Origin: Vaginella massiliensis
GTDB lineage: Bacteria > Bacteroidota > Bacteroidia > Flavobacteriales > Weeksellaceae
Reading direction: 5' to 3'
DNA length: 64,000 nt
Assembly (NCBI RefSeq): GCF_900089075.1
Contig: NZ_LT593746.1
Coordinates: 967 to 64,966, forward strand
This document shows positions 34,811 to 43,728 of this stretch, piece by piece. Position numbers and translations under genes: made by a program. The notes under the pieces were generated by a model, which saw only the letters and a program-made list of their open reading frames with translations, did no database searches and was not told the DNA's origin. Every line of letters starts with the position of its first letter. The first letter of the stretch is position 1.

Positions 34811-34858
34811 GAATTTAGAACTGAATTTAGAACTGAATTTAGAACTGAATTTAGAACT
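34811..34858. repeat. four perfect copies of a 12-base tandem repeat
   Basis: GAATTTAGAACT is repeated four times without any mismatch. Twelve is a multiple of three, but no gene covers it. Such perfect short arrays arise by slippage and may vary between strains. Confidence 0.95.
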
Positions 34859-35131
34859 AATATTTTAGCGTGATTTCTATTTTCCAGCAGAGAACAAAAA
34901 AGCATAAAAAAACAGCCAATTAAAGTGTATTGAAAAGCTGTTAAATCTTATTTTTTACGCTACAACAGTACAATTTGGGTAGTTATCACCTTATATTGAC
35001 AGTAAAACCGTTTCAATAGTAACATAAATGGTATTAATGCAGTAGTAAAATGGTAGTAAATGTACATTTTGTTTTGTTTGCATAAAAAAGACTTTTTTGG
35101 TTATTAGTATTATGTACATTTTGTTTTTACC

Positions 35132-35270
35132 CCCTTAGTTTGCTAAATTTACAAAAACACTCTTGTTGTCAAGCACTTACTTCATTTTTTTTCATAGCAA
35201 ATCAATGTTTCAATGAAAAGTATTCCAAAAGCTTTTTTATAAAATGTTAGCTAACGCTCAAATTTACGCT
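35132..35270. repeat. direct repeat, copy B (about 135 bases)
   Basis: Second copy of the repeat at 33844-33980, lying immediately downstream of the metallophosphoesterase stop codon (35277). On the minus strand it too carries TTGACA and TAAATTTA in promoter-like order, but no gene follows it until copy A. Confidence 0.8.
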
Positions 35271-35276
35271 TTTTGA

Positions 35277-35768
35277 TTATTGGTCAAACTCGATGACTTC
35301 TAAATTTTCTATTCTACCAGCATTCAATTCGAATCGCAACATGGTACGCACTTGTTGAAAACCATGTTTGCCCGCAGCTCCCGGATTCATGTGTAACAAA
35401 TGAAACTTGGGGTCGGGCATCACTTTCAAGATATGCGAGTGCCCACAGATGTACAATTTGGGTTGATGAGTTTTGATCAAATCTTTTACACGGCTCAAAT
35501 ATTTTGGCGGATAGCCTCCGATATGCGTCATCAAAACTTTTACCCCTTCGAGCTCGAAAATCTGATTTTCGGGGCATTCGTTTCTTATGGTTGCATCGTC
35601 GATATTCCCATAAACCGCCCGAACGGGTTTCAGCGCCTGCAGCCGATCCAAGACTTGTCGATTACCGATATCACCAGCGTGCCATATTTCATCTGCCTTT
35701 TGGGCATGTGCCAAAATACGATCGTCGAGATAGGAGTGCGTATCGGAAAGTAAAAGTATCTTTTTCAA
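35277..35768 (-). CDS. YfcE/MJ0936-type metallophosphoesterase
   Basis: A 163-residue protein with all calcineurin-like metal motifs: D-T-H at 9-11, G-D near 32, G-N-I-D near 54-57, T-H near 81 and G-H-S-H near 109. This family hydrolyses phosphodiesters in vitro; the cellular substrate is uncertain. It is divergent from truA with a 34-base gap. Confidence 0.9.
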   Translation of the reverse strand: MKKILLLSDTHSYLDDRILAHAQKADEIWHAGDIGNRQVLDRLQALKPVRAVYGNIDDATIRNECPENQIFELEGVKVLMTHIGGYPPKYLSRVKDLIKTHQPKLYICGHSHILKVMPDPKFHLLHMNPGAAGKHGFQQVRTMLRFELNAGRIENLEVIEFDQ

Positions 35769-35802
35769 ATGTTGTATTTTTGTATTTCAAATTTAGGATA
35801 TC

Positions 35803-36549
35803 TTGCGATACTTTTTAGAATTAGCCTACAACGGAAAAAATTATTTTGGATGGCAAATACAGCCTCAGCAAATCTCGGTACAAGAAAAAATTGAATATTG
35901 TTTATCAACCCTACTTCGGCAACCCATCAGTATCACTGGAGCGGGCAGAACAGACACAGGCGTTCATGCCCAAAAAATGTTTGCTCATTTTGATTACGAT
36001 CTACCTTTACCCGAAGATTTCGTAAAAAAACTAAATGCTTTTTTGCCACAAGATATTAGCATTTATGCGATTCATCCTACGAAAAAAGATGCGCATGCGC
36101 GTTTCGATGCGTTGTCGAGAACCTATCATTATTATATACAACAAGGTAAAAATCCGTTCAATTTCGATCAATCTTGGCAAATAAGACACTCACTGAATGT
36201 GGATTTGATGAATGAAGCTGGGAAATTGTTGATTCAAAAAACCGATTTTGGTAGTTTTGCTAAATTGCATACCGATGTAAAAACCAACATTTGCGAAGTT
36301 TACAAAGCCGAATGGATTTACCTGGAAGACAGATTGTTGCGATTCGAAATCACGGCCGATCGCTTTTTACGCAACATGATACGTGCAATTGTGGGAACAT
36401 TGGTAGAAGTGGGACAAGAAAAAATAAACGTCAAAGATTTTGCACAAATTATTGAAAAAAAAGACCGTAGCTTTGCAGGAGCATCTGCACCAGCACAGGG
36501 ATTATTTTTGGTGGATGTACAATACCCAGAAGACCTCTTCGAATCATGA
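35803..36549 (+). CDS. truA: tRNA pseudouridine synthase A, TTG start
   Basis: A 248-residue TruA, which modifies U38-40 in tRNA anticodon stems. The catalytic Asp lies in G-R-T-D-T-G-V-H near 48-55. The only reasonable start is TTG at 35803: an in-frame stop lies nine bases upstream and the next Met is at residue 59, beyond the catalytic motif. AGGATA just upstream may act as ribosome binding site. Its stop overlaps the start of the ABC exporter gene as ATGA. Confidence 0.94.
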   Translation: MRYFLELAYNGKNYFGWQIQPQQISVQEKIEYCLSTLLRQPISITGAGRTDTGVHAQKMFAHFDYDLPLPEDFVKKLNAFLPQDISIYAIHPTKKDAHARFDALSRTYHYYIQQGKNPFNFDQSWQIRHSLNVDLMNEAGKLLIQKTDFGSFAKLHTDVKTNICEVYKAEWIYLEDRLLRFEITADRFLRNMIRAIVGTLVEVGQEKINVKDFAQIIEKKDRSFAGASAPAQGLFLVDVQYPEDLFES

Positions 36550-38312
36550 GCGAAAAAAACAACACATCGTTTGATTATAATGGACTGAAACGCGTCATTG
36601 GCATCGGAATGCAATCCAAAGGGTTGTTTTTCACGGTAATTTTTATAGCTTTCATGAGTTCGGCGGTATCCATTTATCGCCCTTATTTAACGGGAAATGC
36701 CATTGATGAATACATCTTGAATCATGATGCTCCTGGCTTACAAAAACAATTGATCCTCATTGGTATTACCTTGGTCTTGGAAGGAATTTTAGCTTTCTTT
36801 CTGATCTATTTGGCAAACGTTGTCGCTCAACGGGTCATTCGTTTTTTACGGGTAAAATTGTATAATCATTTACTGACATTCAAACTCGGATATTTCGACA
36901 AAACACCCAATGGTGTTTTGGTGACACGCTCGGTGTCGGATATCGAAACCATTGCAGAGGTCTTCAACGATGGCATCTTGGTAATTTTGGGTGATTTCTT
37001 ACGCATCATCTTCATTGTTGGAATGATGTATTACATGAACTGGACGCTTGCCACGGTTGTGATTTTGATTTTACCTTTGATGATGATCATCACGCGATTT
37101 TTTCAGAAAGCCTTGAAAAATGTGTACCAAGAAGAGCGAACCTTTACCGCAAATCTCAATTCTTTTGTACAAGAACGCCTAACAGGGATGAACATCATTC
37201 AACTTTTCAACCGAGAAAAACGGGAATACCAAAAATTCATCAACATCAACAACCAACTGAAAGGCACTTACCTGAAAACGGTGCTTTATTTTTCATTACT
37301 ATTTCCGGTGGTCGACATTGTTTCGGCGACTGCAATTGGTTCTATGATTTGGTTTGGCGGATTACGAACTGCGGTCCATGGCGATGTTTCGGTTGGTGAC
37401 ATCATTGCGTTTATTTCGTTTACCACCATGCTCACGCAACCTATGCGACAGATTGCAGAACGCTTCAACTCGATACAACGGGGGTTGGTAGGAGCTGATC
37501 GAGTTTTCAAAATATTGGATTCAGACGAAACTTTGCCCAACACTGGAAGCTTACAATTGGATCGTATAGAAGGTAAAATTGAATTTGAAAATGTAAAATT
37601 CTCATACGTACCCAACAACCTGGTTCTGAAGGGCATTTCGTTTACCACCCAACCCGGCGAAACTATTGCGATTGTAGGTTCTACAGGCGCAGGAAAATCG
37701 ACCATCATCAATTTACTAAGCCGTTTTTACGACATCGATTCGGGTAAAATATTGATCGATGGGCATGATTTGTACGATATCGAAATAAAAAATCTTCGTC
37801 AACACGTGGCTGTTGTCTTGCAAGATGTTTTCTTGTTCAACACCACGATTTTCGATAATATAGTATTGGGAAACAAAAACATTAGCTTGCAAGAGGTAGA
37901 AAATGCAGCAAAAATTATTGGAATTCACGATTTCATATCAAAACTTCCGAAAGCCTATTATACCGAAGTTAGCGAACGAGGTTCGACCTTGTCGGTAGGG
38001 CAGCGACAATTGATTTCGTTTCTACGAGCATACCTTTACAACCCTCAGATTTTGGTGCTAGACGAGGCAACTTCGTCTATCGATACCGAATCGGAGAAAA
38101 TGATCCAAAGCGCGACAGAAAAATTGACCGAAGGGCGTACTTCCATCATTATTGCACACCGATTGGCAACCATAAAAAATGCAGAAAAAATACTGGTAAT
38201 GGATAATGGAATGATTGTTGAATTTGGTACACATGAAGAATTGTTGGCTAAGAAAGGATTTTATCATAATTTGTACGAAGTTCAGTTTTTAGAAAACGAT
38301 GAAAAAAAATAA
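36546..38312 (+). CDS. MsbA-like ABC exporter, fused permease and ATPase
   Basis: A 588-residue half-transporter: six membrane helices in residues 20-320, then an ATPase domain with Walker A G-S-T-G-A-G-K-S-T, signature L-S-V-G-Q-R-Q, and Walker B I-L-V-L-D-E-A-T-S-S-I-D. Such proteins work as dimers exporting lipids or drugs. In Flavobacteriia this gene commonly follows truA. Translationally coupled to truA. Confidence 0.92.
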   Translation: MSEKNNTSFDYNGLKRVIGIGMQSKGLFFTVIFIAFMSSAVSIYRPYLTGNAIDEYILNHDAPGLQKQLILIGITLVLEGILAFFLIYLANVVAQRVIRFLRVKLYNHLLTFKLGYFDKTPNGVLVTRSVSDIETIAEVFNDGILVILGDFLRIIFIVGMMYYMNWTLATVVILILPLMMIITRFFQKALKNVYQEERTFTANLNSFVQERLTGMNIIQLFNREKREYQKFININNQLKGTYLKTVLYFSLLFPVVDIVSATAIGSMIWFGGLRTAVHGDVSVGDIIAFISFTTMLTQPMRQIAERFNSIQRGLVGADRVFKILDSDETLPNTGSLQLDRIEGKIEFENVKFSYVPNNLVLKGISFTTQPGETIAIVGSTGAGKSTIINLLSRFYDIDSGKILIDGHDLYDIEIKNLRQHVAVVLQDVFLFNTTIFDNIVLGNKNISLQEVENAAKIIGIHDFISKLPKAYYTEVSERGSTLSVGQRQLISFLRAYLYNPQILVLDEATSSIDTESEKMIQSATEKLTEGRTSIIIAHRLATIKNAEKILVMDNGMIVEFGTHEELLAKKGFYHNLYEVQFLENDEKK

Positions 38313-38393
38313 AGAAGAATTAAAGTAAAAATAATAAAGAATTCTTACTTTTATTGTGTTAATATTTTAAACTATTATAAATACATTGAAACA

Positions 38394-38810
38394 ATGAAAA
38401 AAGCAATTTTAGGATTATCAGTTTTAGGTTTGGTTGCATTTACATCATGTAAAAGCGAAGCGGAAAAAAAAGTTGACAACGTAAAAGATACGCAAGAAGT
38501 AATTTCTGAAACTACCAACGACGCTACAGAAACCGCAAGAGACGAGGCAGTAAACGTTATGGAAACTCTTGAAAAAATGCCAGCTTTCAGCTCGCCAGAA
38601 GCAAAAACATTTGCAGACAAATACGCTGCTTATGTACACGAGTTGAAAACAGTAGCTGCATCTGGAGACCAAGCTAAATTGGCTGAATTACAAGGGAAAG
38701 CAGTAGAATATACTAAAGAAATGGCAACACTTGCTCAAAAACTTACTCCAGAAGATGCAAAAAAATTGTCAGATTGGGCTGCTGAATTACAAAAATCATT
38801 GAACAAATAA
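38394..38810 (+). CDS. small lipoprotein, helical
   Basis: A 138-residue lipoprotein (lipobox ending with Cys19) whose mature part is Ala-, Lys- and Glu-rich and predicted almost wholly helical, with heptad-like patterns. I recognise no family. It has its own terminator (38837-38864) and is transcribed apart from the upstream exporter gene, 81 bases away. Confidence 0.8.
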   Translation: MKKAILGLSVLGLVAFTSCKSEAEKKVDNVKDTQEVISETTNDATETARDEAVNVMETLEKMPAFSSPEAKTFADKYAAYVHELKTVAASGDQAKLAELQGKAVEYTKEMATLAQKLTPEDAKKLSDWAAELQKSLNK

Positions 38811-38836
38811 GATTCAAACAAGTTTTTTGTATAAAG

Positions 38837-38864
38837 GCACCTTCGAAAACGAAGGTGCTTTTTC
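38837..38864 (+). terminator. intrinsic terminator after small lipoprotein
   Basis: A perfect nine-pair stem (38837-38845 with 38850-38858) with an AAAA loop is followed by TTTTT. Confidence 0.92.
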
Positions 38865-38922
38865 ATTTTATAATATTATTAGTCGTAAGTTTTCTTAACT
38901 TTATTGCAAATATTATATTCTT

Positions 38923-39861
38923 ATGACCCTCGTGCAATTGCAGTATGTCTTAGCGGTAGCTGAACACAAAAACTTTACTGTTGCGGCAGACAAATCGTTT
39001 GTCACTCAACCAACGTTGAGCATGCAAATACAAAAATTAGAAAAAGAATTGAACATCGAGATATTCGATCGCACTTCACATCCGATCAAAATCACGCAAA
39101 TCGGTCAGAAAATCATCAACCAGGCGAAAGTCATACTCAAAGAAGCCAACCGTATGCAACATTTGGTAAACGAAGAGAAAGGACAGTTGGAGGGCGATTT
39201 CAAAATCGGAGTAATCCCAACCATTTTACCCACTTTGGTTCCGCTTTTTTATAAAACTTTCGTAAAGAACAATCCGAAATCGAATCTCATCATCAAAGAA
39301 CTTCAGACCGAAAAAATAATCGAAGAGGTAAAAGAAGGCTCGTTGGATTTTGGGATTGTGGTGTCGCCGCTCTACGAAGATCAATTGATAGAAAAAACGC
39401 TCTATTACGAGCCACTTATAGCTTATATTCCGCCCAATCATCGGTTGGCAGGACAAGACCTCATTTCGGAATCTGATTTGGATACGGCAGACTTATTGAT
39501 CTTACAAGAAGGCCATTGTTTTCGCGATAATGTTTTGGCGTTGTGCGAGACTTCTAAATTGAAGCAAAGTCCGATAAAACTTGAAAGCGGAAGTTTTGAT
39601 GCTTTGATAAAACTTGCAAATGATGGTTATGGGATGACTTTGTTGCCAGCCTTGGAAGCCGAAGATTTACCGAGCGATTTACAGCAAAACCTTCGACAGT
39701 TCGAGCATCCAGTACCAACACGTGAGGTGAGTCTTATCTATCATCAATCGCAACTTCGGGCAACGTTTGAGAACGAATTGGTAAAGACGATACAAGGTAT
39801 TTTGCGAGGAAAAATATTTTTGGAACAAAACGATGAAAACCACACGGTAAGCTTGCCATAA
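38923..39861 (+). CDS. oxyR: OxyR, LysR-type peroxide sensor
   Basis: A 312-residue LysR regulator with an N-terminal winged helix-turn-helix (1-60) and a C-terminal sensor domain. The redox pair Cys199 in G-H-C-F-R-D and Cys208 has the same numbers and spacing as E. coli OxyR, so it should form the peroxide-sensing disulfide. It would activate catalase and peroxidase genes; none is adjacent. Confidence 0.95.
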   Translation: MTLVQLQYVLAVAEHKNFTVAADKSFVTQPTLSMQIQKLEKELNIEIFDRTSHPIKITQIGQKIINQAKVILKEANRMQHLVNEEKGQLEGDFKIGVIPTILPTLVPLFYKTFVKNNPKSNLIIKELQTEKIIEEVKEGSLDFGIVVSPLYEDQLIEKTLYYEPLIAYIPPNHRLAGQDLISESDLDTADLLILQEGHCFRDNVLALCETSKLKQSPIKLESGSFDALIKLANDGYGMTLLPALEAEDLPSDLQQNLRQFEHPVPTREVSLIYHQSQLRATFENELVKTIQGILRGKIFLEQNDENHTVSLP

Positions 39862-39887
39862 TAATTGTTGAACAGCAAGAACATAAA

Positions 39888-39927
39888 AAAATCCGACCAA
39901 GAGAATTTTGATCGGATTTGTTTTTTT
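39888..39927. terminator. terminator between oxyR and tsf
   Basis: AAATCCGA (39889-39896) pairs with TCGGATTT (39912-39919), with extra pairs inside, followed by a T run on the plus strand and A run before it. It serves the convergent genes oxyR and tsf. Confidence 0.85.
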
Positions 39928-39960
39928 ATAAAACTTTTTCTCGGTATGTTTTGAGAAAAA

Positions 39961-40785
39961 TTAGATTGCGTAACGGATGTATCCTTTTACAGTAAGATCT
40001 GGATTTACCGCTTTTACCATATCTTTTACCGATGTTTTACCATCTTTGATCGATGCTTGGTGAACCAGTGTATTCTCTTTGAAGAATTTTTGAAGTTTAC
40101 CTTGCGCGATATTTTCTATCATATTTTCTGGTTTACCTTCTGCAACCAATTGCTCTCTAGCGATAGACAATTCAGTATCGATTACCGATTGTTCTACCTG
40201 TGTTTCGTCTAAAGCCACCGGATTCATTGCTGCAACTTGCATCGCAACATCATAAGCAACCTCTTTTGCGCCGTCGTGATCACCAGACAAAGCCACTACA
40301 GCTGCGATTCTGTTACCAGCGTGGATATAAGCGTTCAATGCAGATCCTTCGATGGTTTGGAAGTTACCGATTTCTATTTTTTCACCGATTACTCCTGTTT
40401 GCTCTGTAAGTTTTTCTTCTACCGTGATACCGTGGAAAGGTGCTTTCAACAATTCTTCTTTGGTAGAGAAGTTCAATGCTAATTCTGCCAATTCGTTTGC
40501 CAATTTTACGAAATCTTCATTTTTAGCCACGAAGTCTGTTTCACAGTTCAAAGCGATGATTACCCCTTTGTTGTGTGCTTCGTTTACTTTTGCGATGACA
40601 GCACCTTCGGTAGATTCGCGATCTGATCTGTTTGCTGCAACTTTTTGACCTTTTTTACGTAGGATTTCTACAGCTTTATCGAAATCTCCTCCAGCTTCTT
40701 CCAAAGCTTTTTTAGAATCCATCATTCCTGCTCCAGTAGCATTTCTCAATTTACTTACCTCAGCGGCTGTTGCTTTATAGCTCAT
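39961..40785 (-). CDS. tsf: translation elongation factor Ts
   Basis: A 274-residue EF-Ts, the nucleotide exchange factor for EF-Tu. The N-terminal UBA-like domain and the T-D-F-V-A motif near 80-84, which contacts EF-Tu, are present. It follows rpsB by 122 bases, the classical rpsB-tsf pair. Confidence 0.97.
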   Translation of the reverse strand: MSYKATAAEVSKLRNATGAGMMDSKKALEEAGGDFDKAVEILRKKGQKVAANRSDRESTEGAVIAKVNEAHNKGVIIALNCETDFVAKNEDFVKLANELAELALNFSTKEELLKAPFHGITVEEKLTEQTGVIGEKIEIGNFQTIEGSALNAYIHAGNRIAAVVALSGDHDGAKEVAYDVAMQVAAMNPVALDETQVEQSVIDTELSIAREQLVAEGKPENMIENIAQGKLQKFFKENTLVHQASIKDGKTSVKDMVKAVNPDLTVKGYIRYAI

Positions 40786-40907
40786 AATTCTTTTTTGTTT
40801 TATTAGTATTTTTTGTGTTGTAACGAATCAAAAGTAGCTCATACATCCGAAAATGTAGGAGCTACAGTTTTTGTGATTATTTCGATGAAATGATCATCTA
40901 AGATTTT

Positions 40908-41648
40908 TTAAGCTTCAGTTTCTGTTTTTTCAGCTCCTTCTTTTGCTTTTTCTTTCTCAGCTTTACGCGTAGACAGACCTTCTTTGATAGATTCAGCAAC
41001 AGTAGACAAGATGATATCGATAGATTTAGAAGCGTCATCGTTTGATGGGATTGCGTAATCTACGACACGTGGGTCTGTGTTGGTATCTACCATAGCAAAA
41101 ACTGGAATACCTAATTTTTTTGCTTCGGCAATTGCGATGTGTTCGCGCACGGTATCTACTACGAATATAGCAGATGGTAGACGGGTCATATCTGCAATAG
41201 AACCTAAGTTTTTCTCTAAACTAGCTCTTTGACGATCGATTTGTAATCTTTCTTTTTTAGACAATGTTTCAAACGTTCCGTCTTTTTTCATACGGTCGAT
41301 TGAGTTCATTTTTTTAACTGCTTTACGGATAGTAACAAAGTTAGTCAACATACCTCCAGGCCAACGTTCTGTAATATAAGGCATGTTAATTTCTTCAGCA
41401 TGTTTAGCAACTACATCTTTTGCTTGTTTTTTGGTTGCAACGAAAAGGATTTTACGTCCCGATGCTGCGATTTTACCCAATGCTTCAGAAGCTTCATCTA
41501 ATTTCACTGCAGTTTTGTGAAGGTCGATGATGTGGATTCCATTTTTCTCCATGAAGATATAAGGAGCCATGTGTGGATTCCATTTTCTTGTTAAATGACC
41601 AAAATGCACACCAGCATTTAAAAGGTCTTTTACATTTACTTTTGCCAT
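40908..41648 (-). CDS. rpsB: ribosomal protein S2
   Basis: A 246-residue S2 of the small subunit, with the typical start (G-V-H-F-G-H near 13-18) and a charged Lys/Glu/Ala C-terminal tail. It lies between rpsI and tsf; the 126-base spacer before it could carry a leader with a role in autoregulation, but no clear motif was recognised. Confidence 0.98.
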   Translation of the reverse strand: MAKVNVKDLLNAGVHFGHLTRKWNPHMAPYIFMEKNGIHIIDLHKTAVKLDEASEALGKIAASGRKILFVATKKQAKDVVAKHAEEINMPYITERWPGGMLTNFVTIRKAVKKMNSIDRMKKDGTFETLSKKERLQIDRQRASLEKNLGSIADMTRLPSAIFVVDTVREHIAIAEAKKLGIPVFAMVDTNTDPRVVDYAIPSNDDASKSIDIILSTVAESIKEGLSTRKAEKEKAKEGAEKTETEA

Positions 41649-41774
41649 TTTCTTATTTTCTTAGTTTACGTTCCGTTTTCTCAACAAGCAACAAATGAGT
41701 GGTCATGTATTCGCCTCAATTGTTTAGATGCTAAACCAACGGAAAATGGATTTTTTAATAATTTGAATAATCGA

Positions 41775-42161
41775 TTAACGTTTAGAGAATTGGAATTTCT
41801 TACGTGCTTTTTTCTGACCGAATTTTTTACGCTCAACCATTCTTGGGTCGCGTGTCAATAATCCTTCTGGTTTCAAAGAAGCTCTGAATTCTGCATCTAC
41901 TTCGCATAGTGCTCTAGAGATTGCCAAACGAATTGCTTCTGCTTGACCTGTATGTCCACCCCCAAACACTTTGATTGCTACATCGTATTTATCTTTTGTT
42001 TCTGTAAGCAAGAAAGGTTGTTGTACTTTGTAACGTAAAACCTCTGTACCAAAATAATCTTCTAAAGAGCGACCGTTTATAAAGATTTCACCGTTTCCTT
42101 CTTGTAAATATACACGAGCGACAGATGTCTTTCTACGTCCTATTTTATGAACTATTGCCAT
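41775..42161 (-). CDS. rpsI: ribosomal protein S9
   Basis: A 128-residue S9 ending with the conserved basic tail K-K-F-Q-F-S-K-R that reaches the P-site tRNA. It follows rplM after eight bases, the universal L13-S9 pair. Confidence 0.98.
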   Translation of the reverse strand: MAIVHKIGRRKTSVARVYLQEGNGEIFINGRSLEDYFGTEVLRYKVQQPFLLTETKDKYDVAIKVFGGGHTGQAEAIRLAISRALCEVDAEFRASLKPEGLLTRDPRMVERKKFGQKKARKKFQFSKR

Positions 42162-42169
42162 GGTTCTAA

Positions 42170-42625
42170 TTATAAATATTGGTTAATATCTATTTTTGTT
42201 GGTTTCTGAGCTTCGTGCGGATGCTCTGCCCCTTCAAAAATGTATAAATTTTTCAACAATGCTGCTCCTAATTTATTTTTAGGTAACATTCCTTTTACAG
42301 ATTTTTCGATCAAACGTTTCGGATCTCTATTGTACAACTCTTTAGCTGTCAACGATCTTTGACCTCCTGGATAACCTGTGTGACGGATGTATAATTTATC
42401 CTCCCATTTGTTACCCGTAAGTTTGATGTTTTCTGCATTCAACACAATTACATTGTCTCCACAATCTACGTGAGGCGTGAAGTTTGCCTTGTGTTTCCCT
42501 CTGATTAGCTTCGCAATACCTGACGATAGGCGTCCTAAACTCAGGTCAGAAGCGTCCACTACTACCCATTCTTTCTGAGCAGTCTGTTTGTTGGCTGATG
42601 TAGTTTTGTAACTTAACGTGTCCAC
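42170..42625 (-). CDS. rplM: ribosomal protein L13
   Basis: A 151-residue L13, a large-subunit protein needed early in assembly, with the conserved H-T-G-Y-P-G-G and the P-K-N-K-L-G motifs. It is the first gene of the rplM-rpsI-rpsB-tsf operon and has a consensus promoter and a short hairpin in its leader. Confidence 0.98.
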   Translation of the reverse strand: MDTLSYKTTSANKQTAQKEWVVVDASDLSLGRLSSGIAKLIRGKHKANFTPHVDCGDNVIVLNAENIKLTGNKWEDKLYIRHTGYPGGQRSLTAKELYNRDPKRLIEKSVKGMLPKNKLGAALLKNLYIFEGAEHPHEAQKPTKIDINQYL

Positions 42626-42654
42626 TATCTTGATTTTTAATATTTTACATAAAT

Positions 42655-42672
42655 CCCGACGCTATGATCGGG
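42655..42672 (-). promoter_or_regulatory. leader hairpin of rplM operon
   Basis: In the leader of the operon CCCGA (minus strand, 42672-42668) pairs with TCGGG (42659-42655) over an eight-base loop. It sits at the very 5' end of the transcript. L13 operons often have autoregulatory leaders; this could be one, but it is short. Confidence 0.4.
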
Positions 42673-42675
42673 GTG

Positions 42676-42706
42676 CAAATGTACGAATTCCTTTTTGTAA
42701 TCCAAA
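42676..42706 (-). promoter_or_regulatory. promoter of rplM operon
   Basis: TTTG (complement of 42703-42706), exactly 19 bases, then TACATTTG (complement of 42676-42683): a perfect Bacteroidota promoter. Transcription should start near 42669, 44 bases before the rplM start codon. Confidence 0.85.
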
Positions 42707-42779
42707 AAGGAATTTGCAATTATTTGTATTTTTTTAGAATGCTTTTATTATAACTTGGCAAAGATAAAATTTTTACCGA

Positions 42780-43646
42780 TTAAATTAAGGCTTTATCATA
42801 CGCCAAAATCTGTTGTGTTGTGCTGCCCAAATAATCTCCGCCGTACTCAATTACATCGCCAGGTTTCAACCAAATTTGTGGATCTTTTCCCATGCCCGAG
42901 CCTGCTGGTGATCCTGTTGATAATATATCGCCTGGCATAAAAGATAAAAACTGACTGAGGTATGAAATTAATTTGGGAATACGATAAATGAAATCTCGCG
43001 TATTACCATCTTGCATCATTTCGCCGTTGAGCTTCAACCACAATCCAACATTATTGATGTCGGCAATCTCGTCTTTGGTTACAATCCACGGACCAACTGG
43101 TGCAAAGGTGTCGCAACCTTTTCCTTTATCCCACGTCCCTCCTCTATCGGTTTGAAAATGTCGTTCGCTAATATCATTCATCAACACATAACCGTAGACG
43201 TAATCCATTGCCTCTTCTTCTGTTACGTTGCTTGCTCGTTTGCTAAAGATGACTGCCAATTCGGTTTCCCAATCCATTTTCAGCGAGCCAAACGGCTGCA
43301 TAATGCCGTCTTGCGGACCGCAAAATGACTGATTTGCTTTGAGGAACATGATGGGTTCGGGTTGCTGTTCTAACCCCGTTTCTTTTACATGGTCTTCGAA
43401 ATTGAGCCCTACACAGACTATTTTCCCGGGCTTTTCTAGCGGTGGTCCAAGGCGTACCTCGTTTGCGACTATGGGTAAATCTTGGCGATTGGTTTCGATA
43501 TAATCCATTAATTCTTCTTGCAGAGCTTCGCTTGCAAAAAATTGTTCATTATACTCAATTCCTGAAGCTGAGACGTCGTATCGCACATCATCGATTACGA
43601 TGCCCAACTTTTCTTTTCCTTTTTCTCCAAAACGGATTAATTTCAT
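42780..43646 (-). CDS. fumarylacetoacetate hydrolase family protein
   Basis: A 288-residue FAH-family enzyme with the metal-binding acidic residues in D-W-E-T-E-L-A-V near 134 and the signature loop S-T-G-S-P-A-G-S-G near 250. The family includes acylpyruvases, oxaloacetate decarboxylases and sugar-acid hydrolases; I cannot choose. It is a single gene with its own promoter. Confidence 0.88.
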   Translation of the reverse strand: MKLIRFGEKGKEKLGIVIDDVRYDVSASGIEYNEQFFASEALQEELMDYIETNRQDLPIVANEVRLGPPLEKPGKIVCVGLNFEDHVKETGLEQQPEPIMFLKANQSFCGPQDGIMQPFGSLKMDWETELAVIFSKRASNVTEEEAMDYVYGYVLMNDISERHFQTDRGGTWDKGKGCDTFAPVGPWIVTKDEIADINNVGLWLKLNGEMMQDGNTRDFIYRIPKLISYLSQFLSFMPGDILSTGSPAGSGMGKDPQIWLKPGDVIEYGGDYLGSTTQQILAYDKALI

Positions 43647-43667
43647 TTGTTATATTTTTTCCGTTTG

Positions 43668-43697
43668 CAAATATAGGGTATAAAAAAAGGAACCAAA
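43668..43697 (-). promoter_or_regulatory. promoter of FAH-family gene
   Basis: TTTG (complement of 43694-43697), 18 bases, TATATTTG (complement of 43668-43675). The -7 box is perfect; it lies 22 bases before the start codon, so the leader is very short. Confidence 0.7.
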
Positions 43698-43728
43698 AAG
43701 GCTCCTTTCATTTATTGAATTTTAAATA

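Larger units (their letters stand above)
33786..35276. other. 1.5-kb AT-rich region without intact genes
   Basis: No intact gene is found on either strand. The stretch contains, from left to right: an imperfect direct repeat (33844-33980), a short open fragment (34243-34347), a decayed S24/LexA-like C-terminus (34435-34605), a four-copy 12-base tandem repeat (34811-34858), and the second direct repeat (35132-35270). The motif TGTACATTTTGTTTT occurs twice (near 35060 and 35113). It looks like a degraded insertion. Confidence 0.7.

Noticed and set aside
34811-34858. CRISPR array
   Set aside because: The 12-base units are directly joined without spacers, and no cas gene is present.
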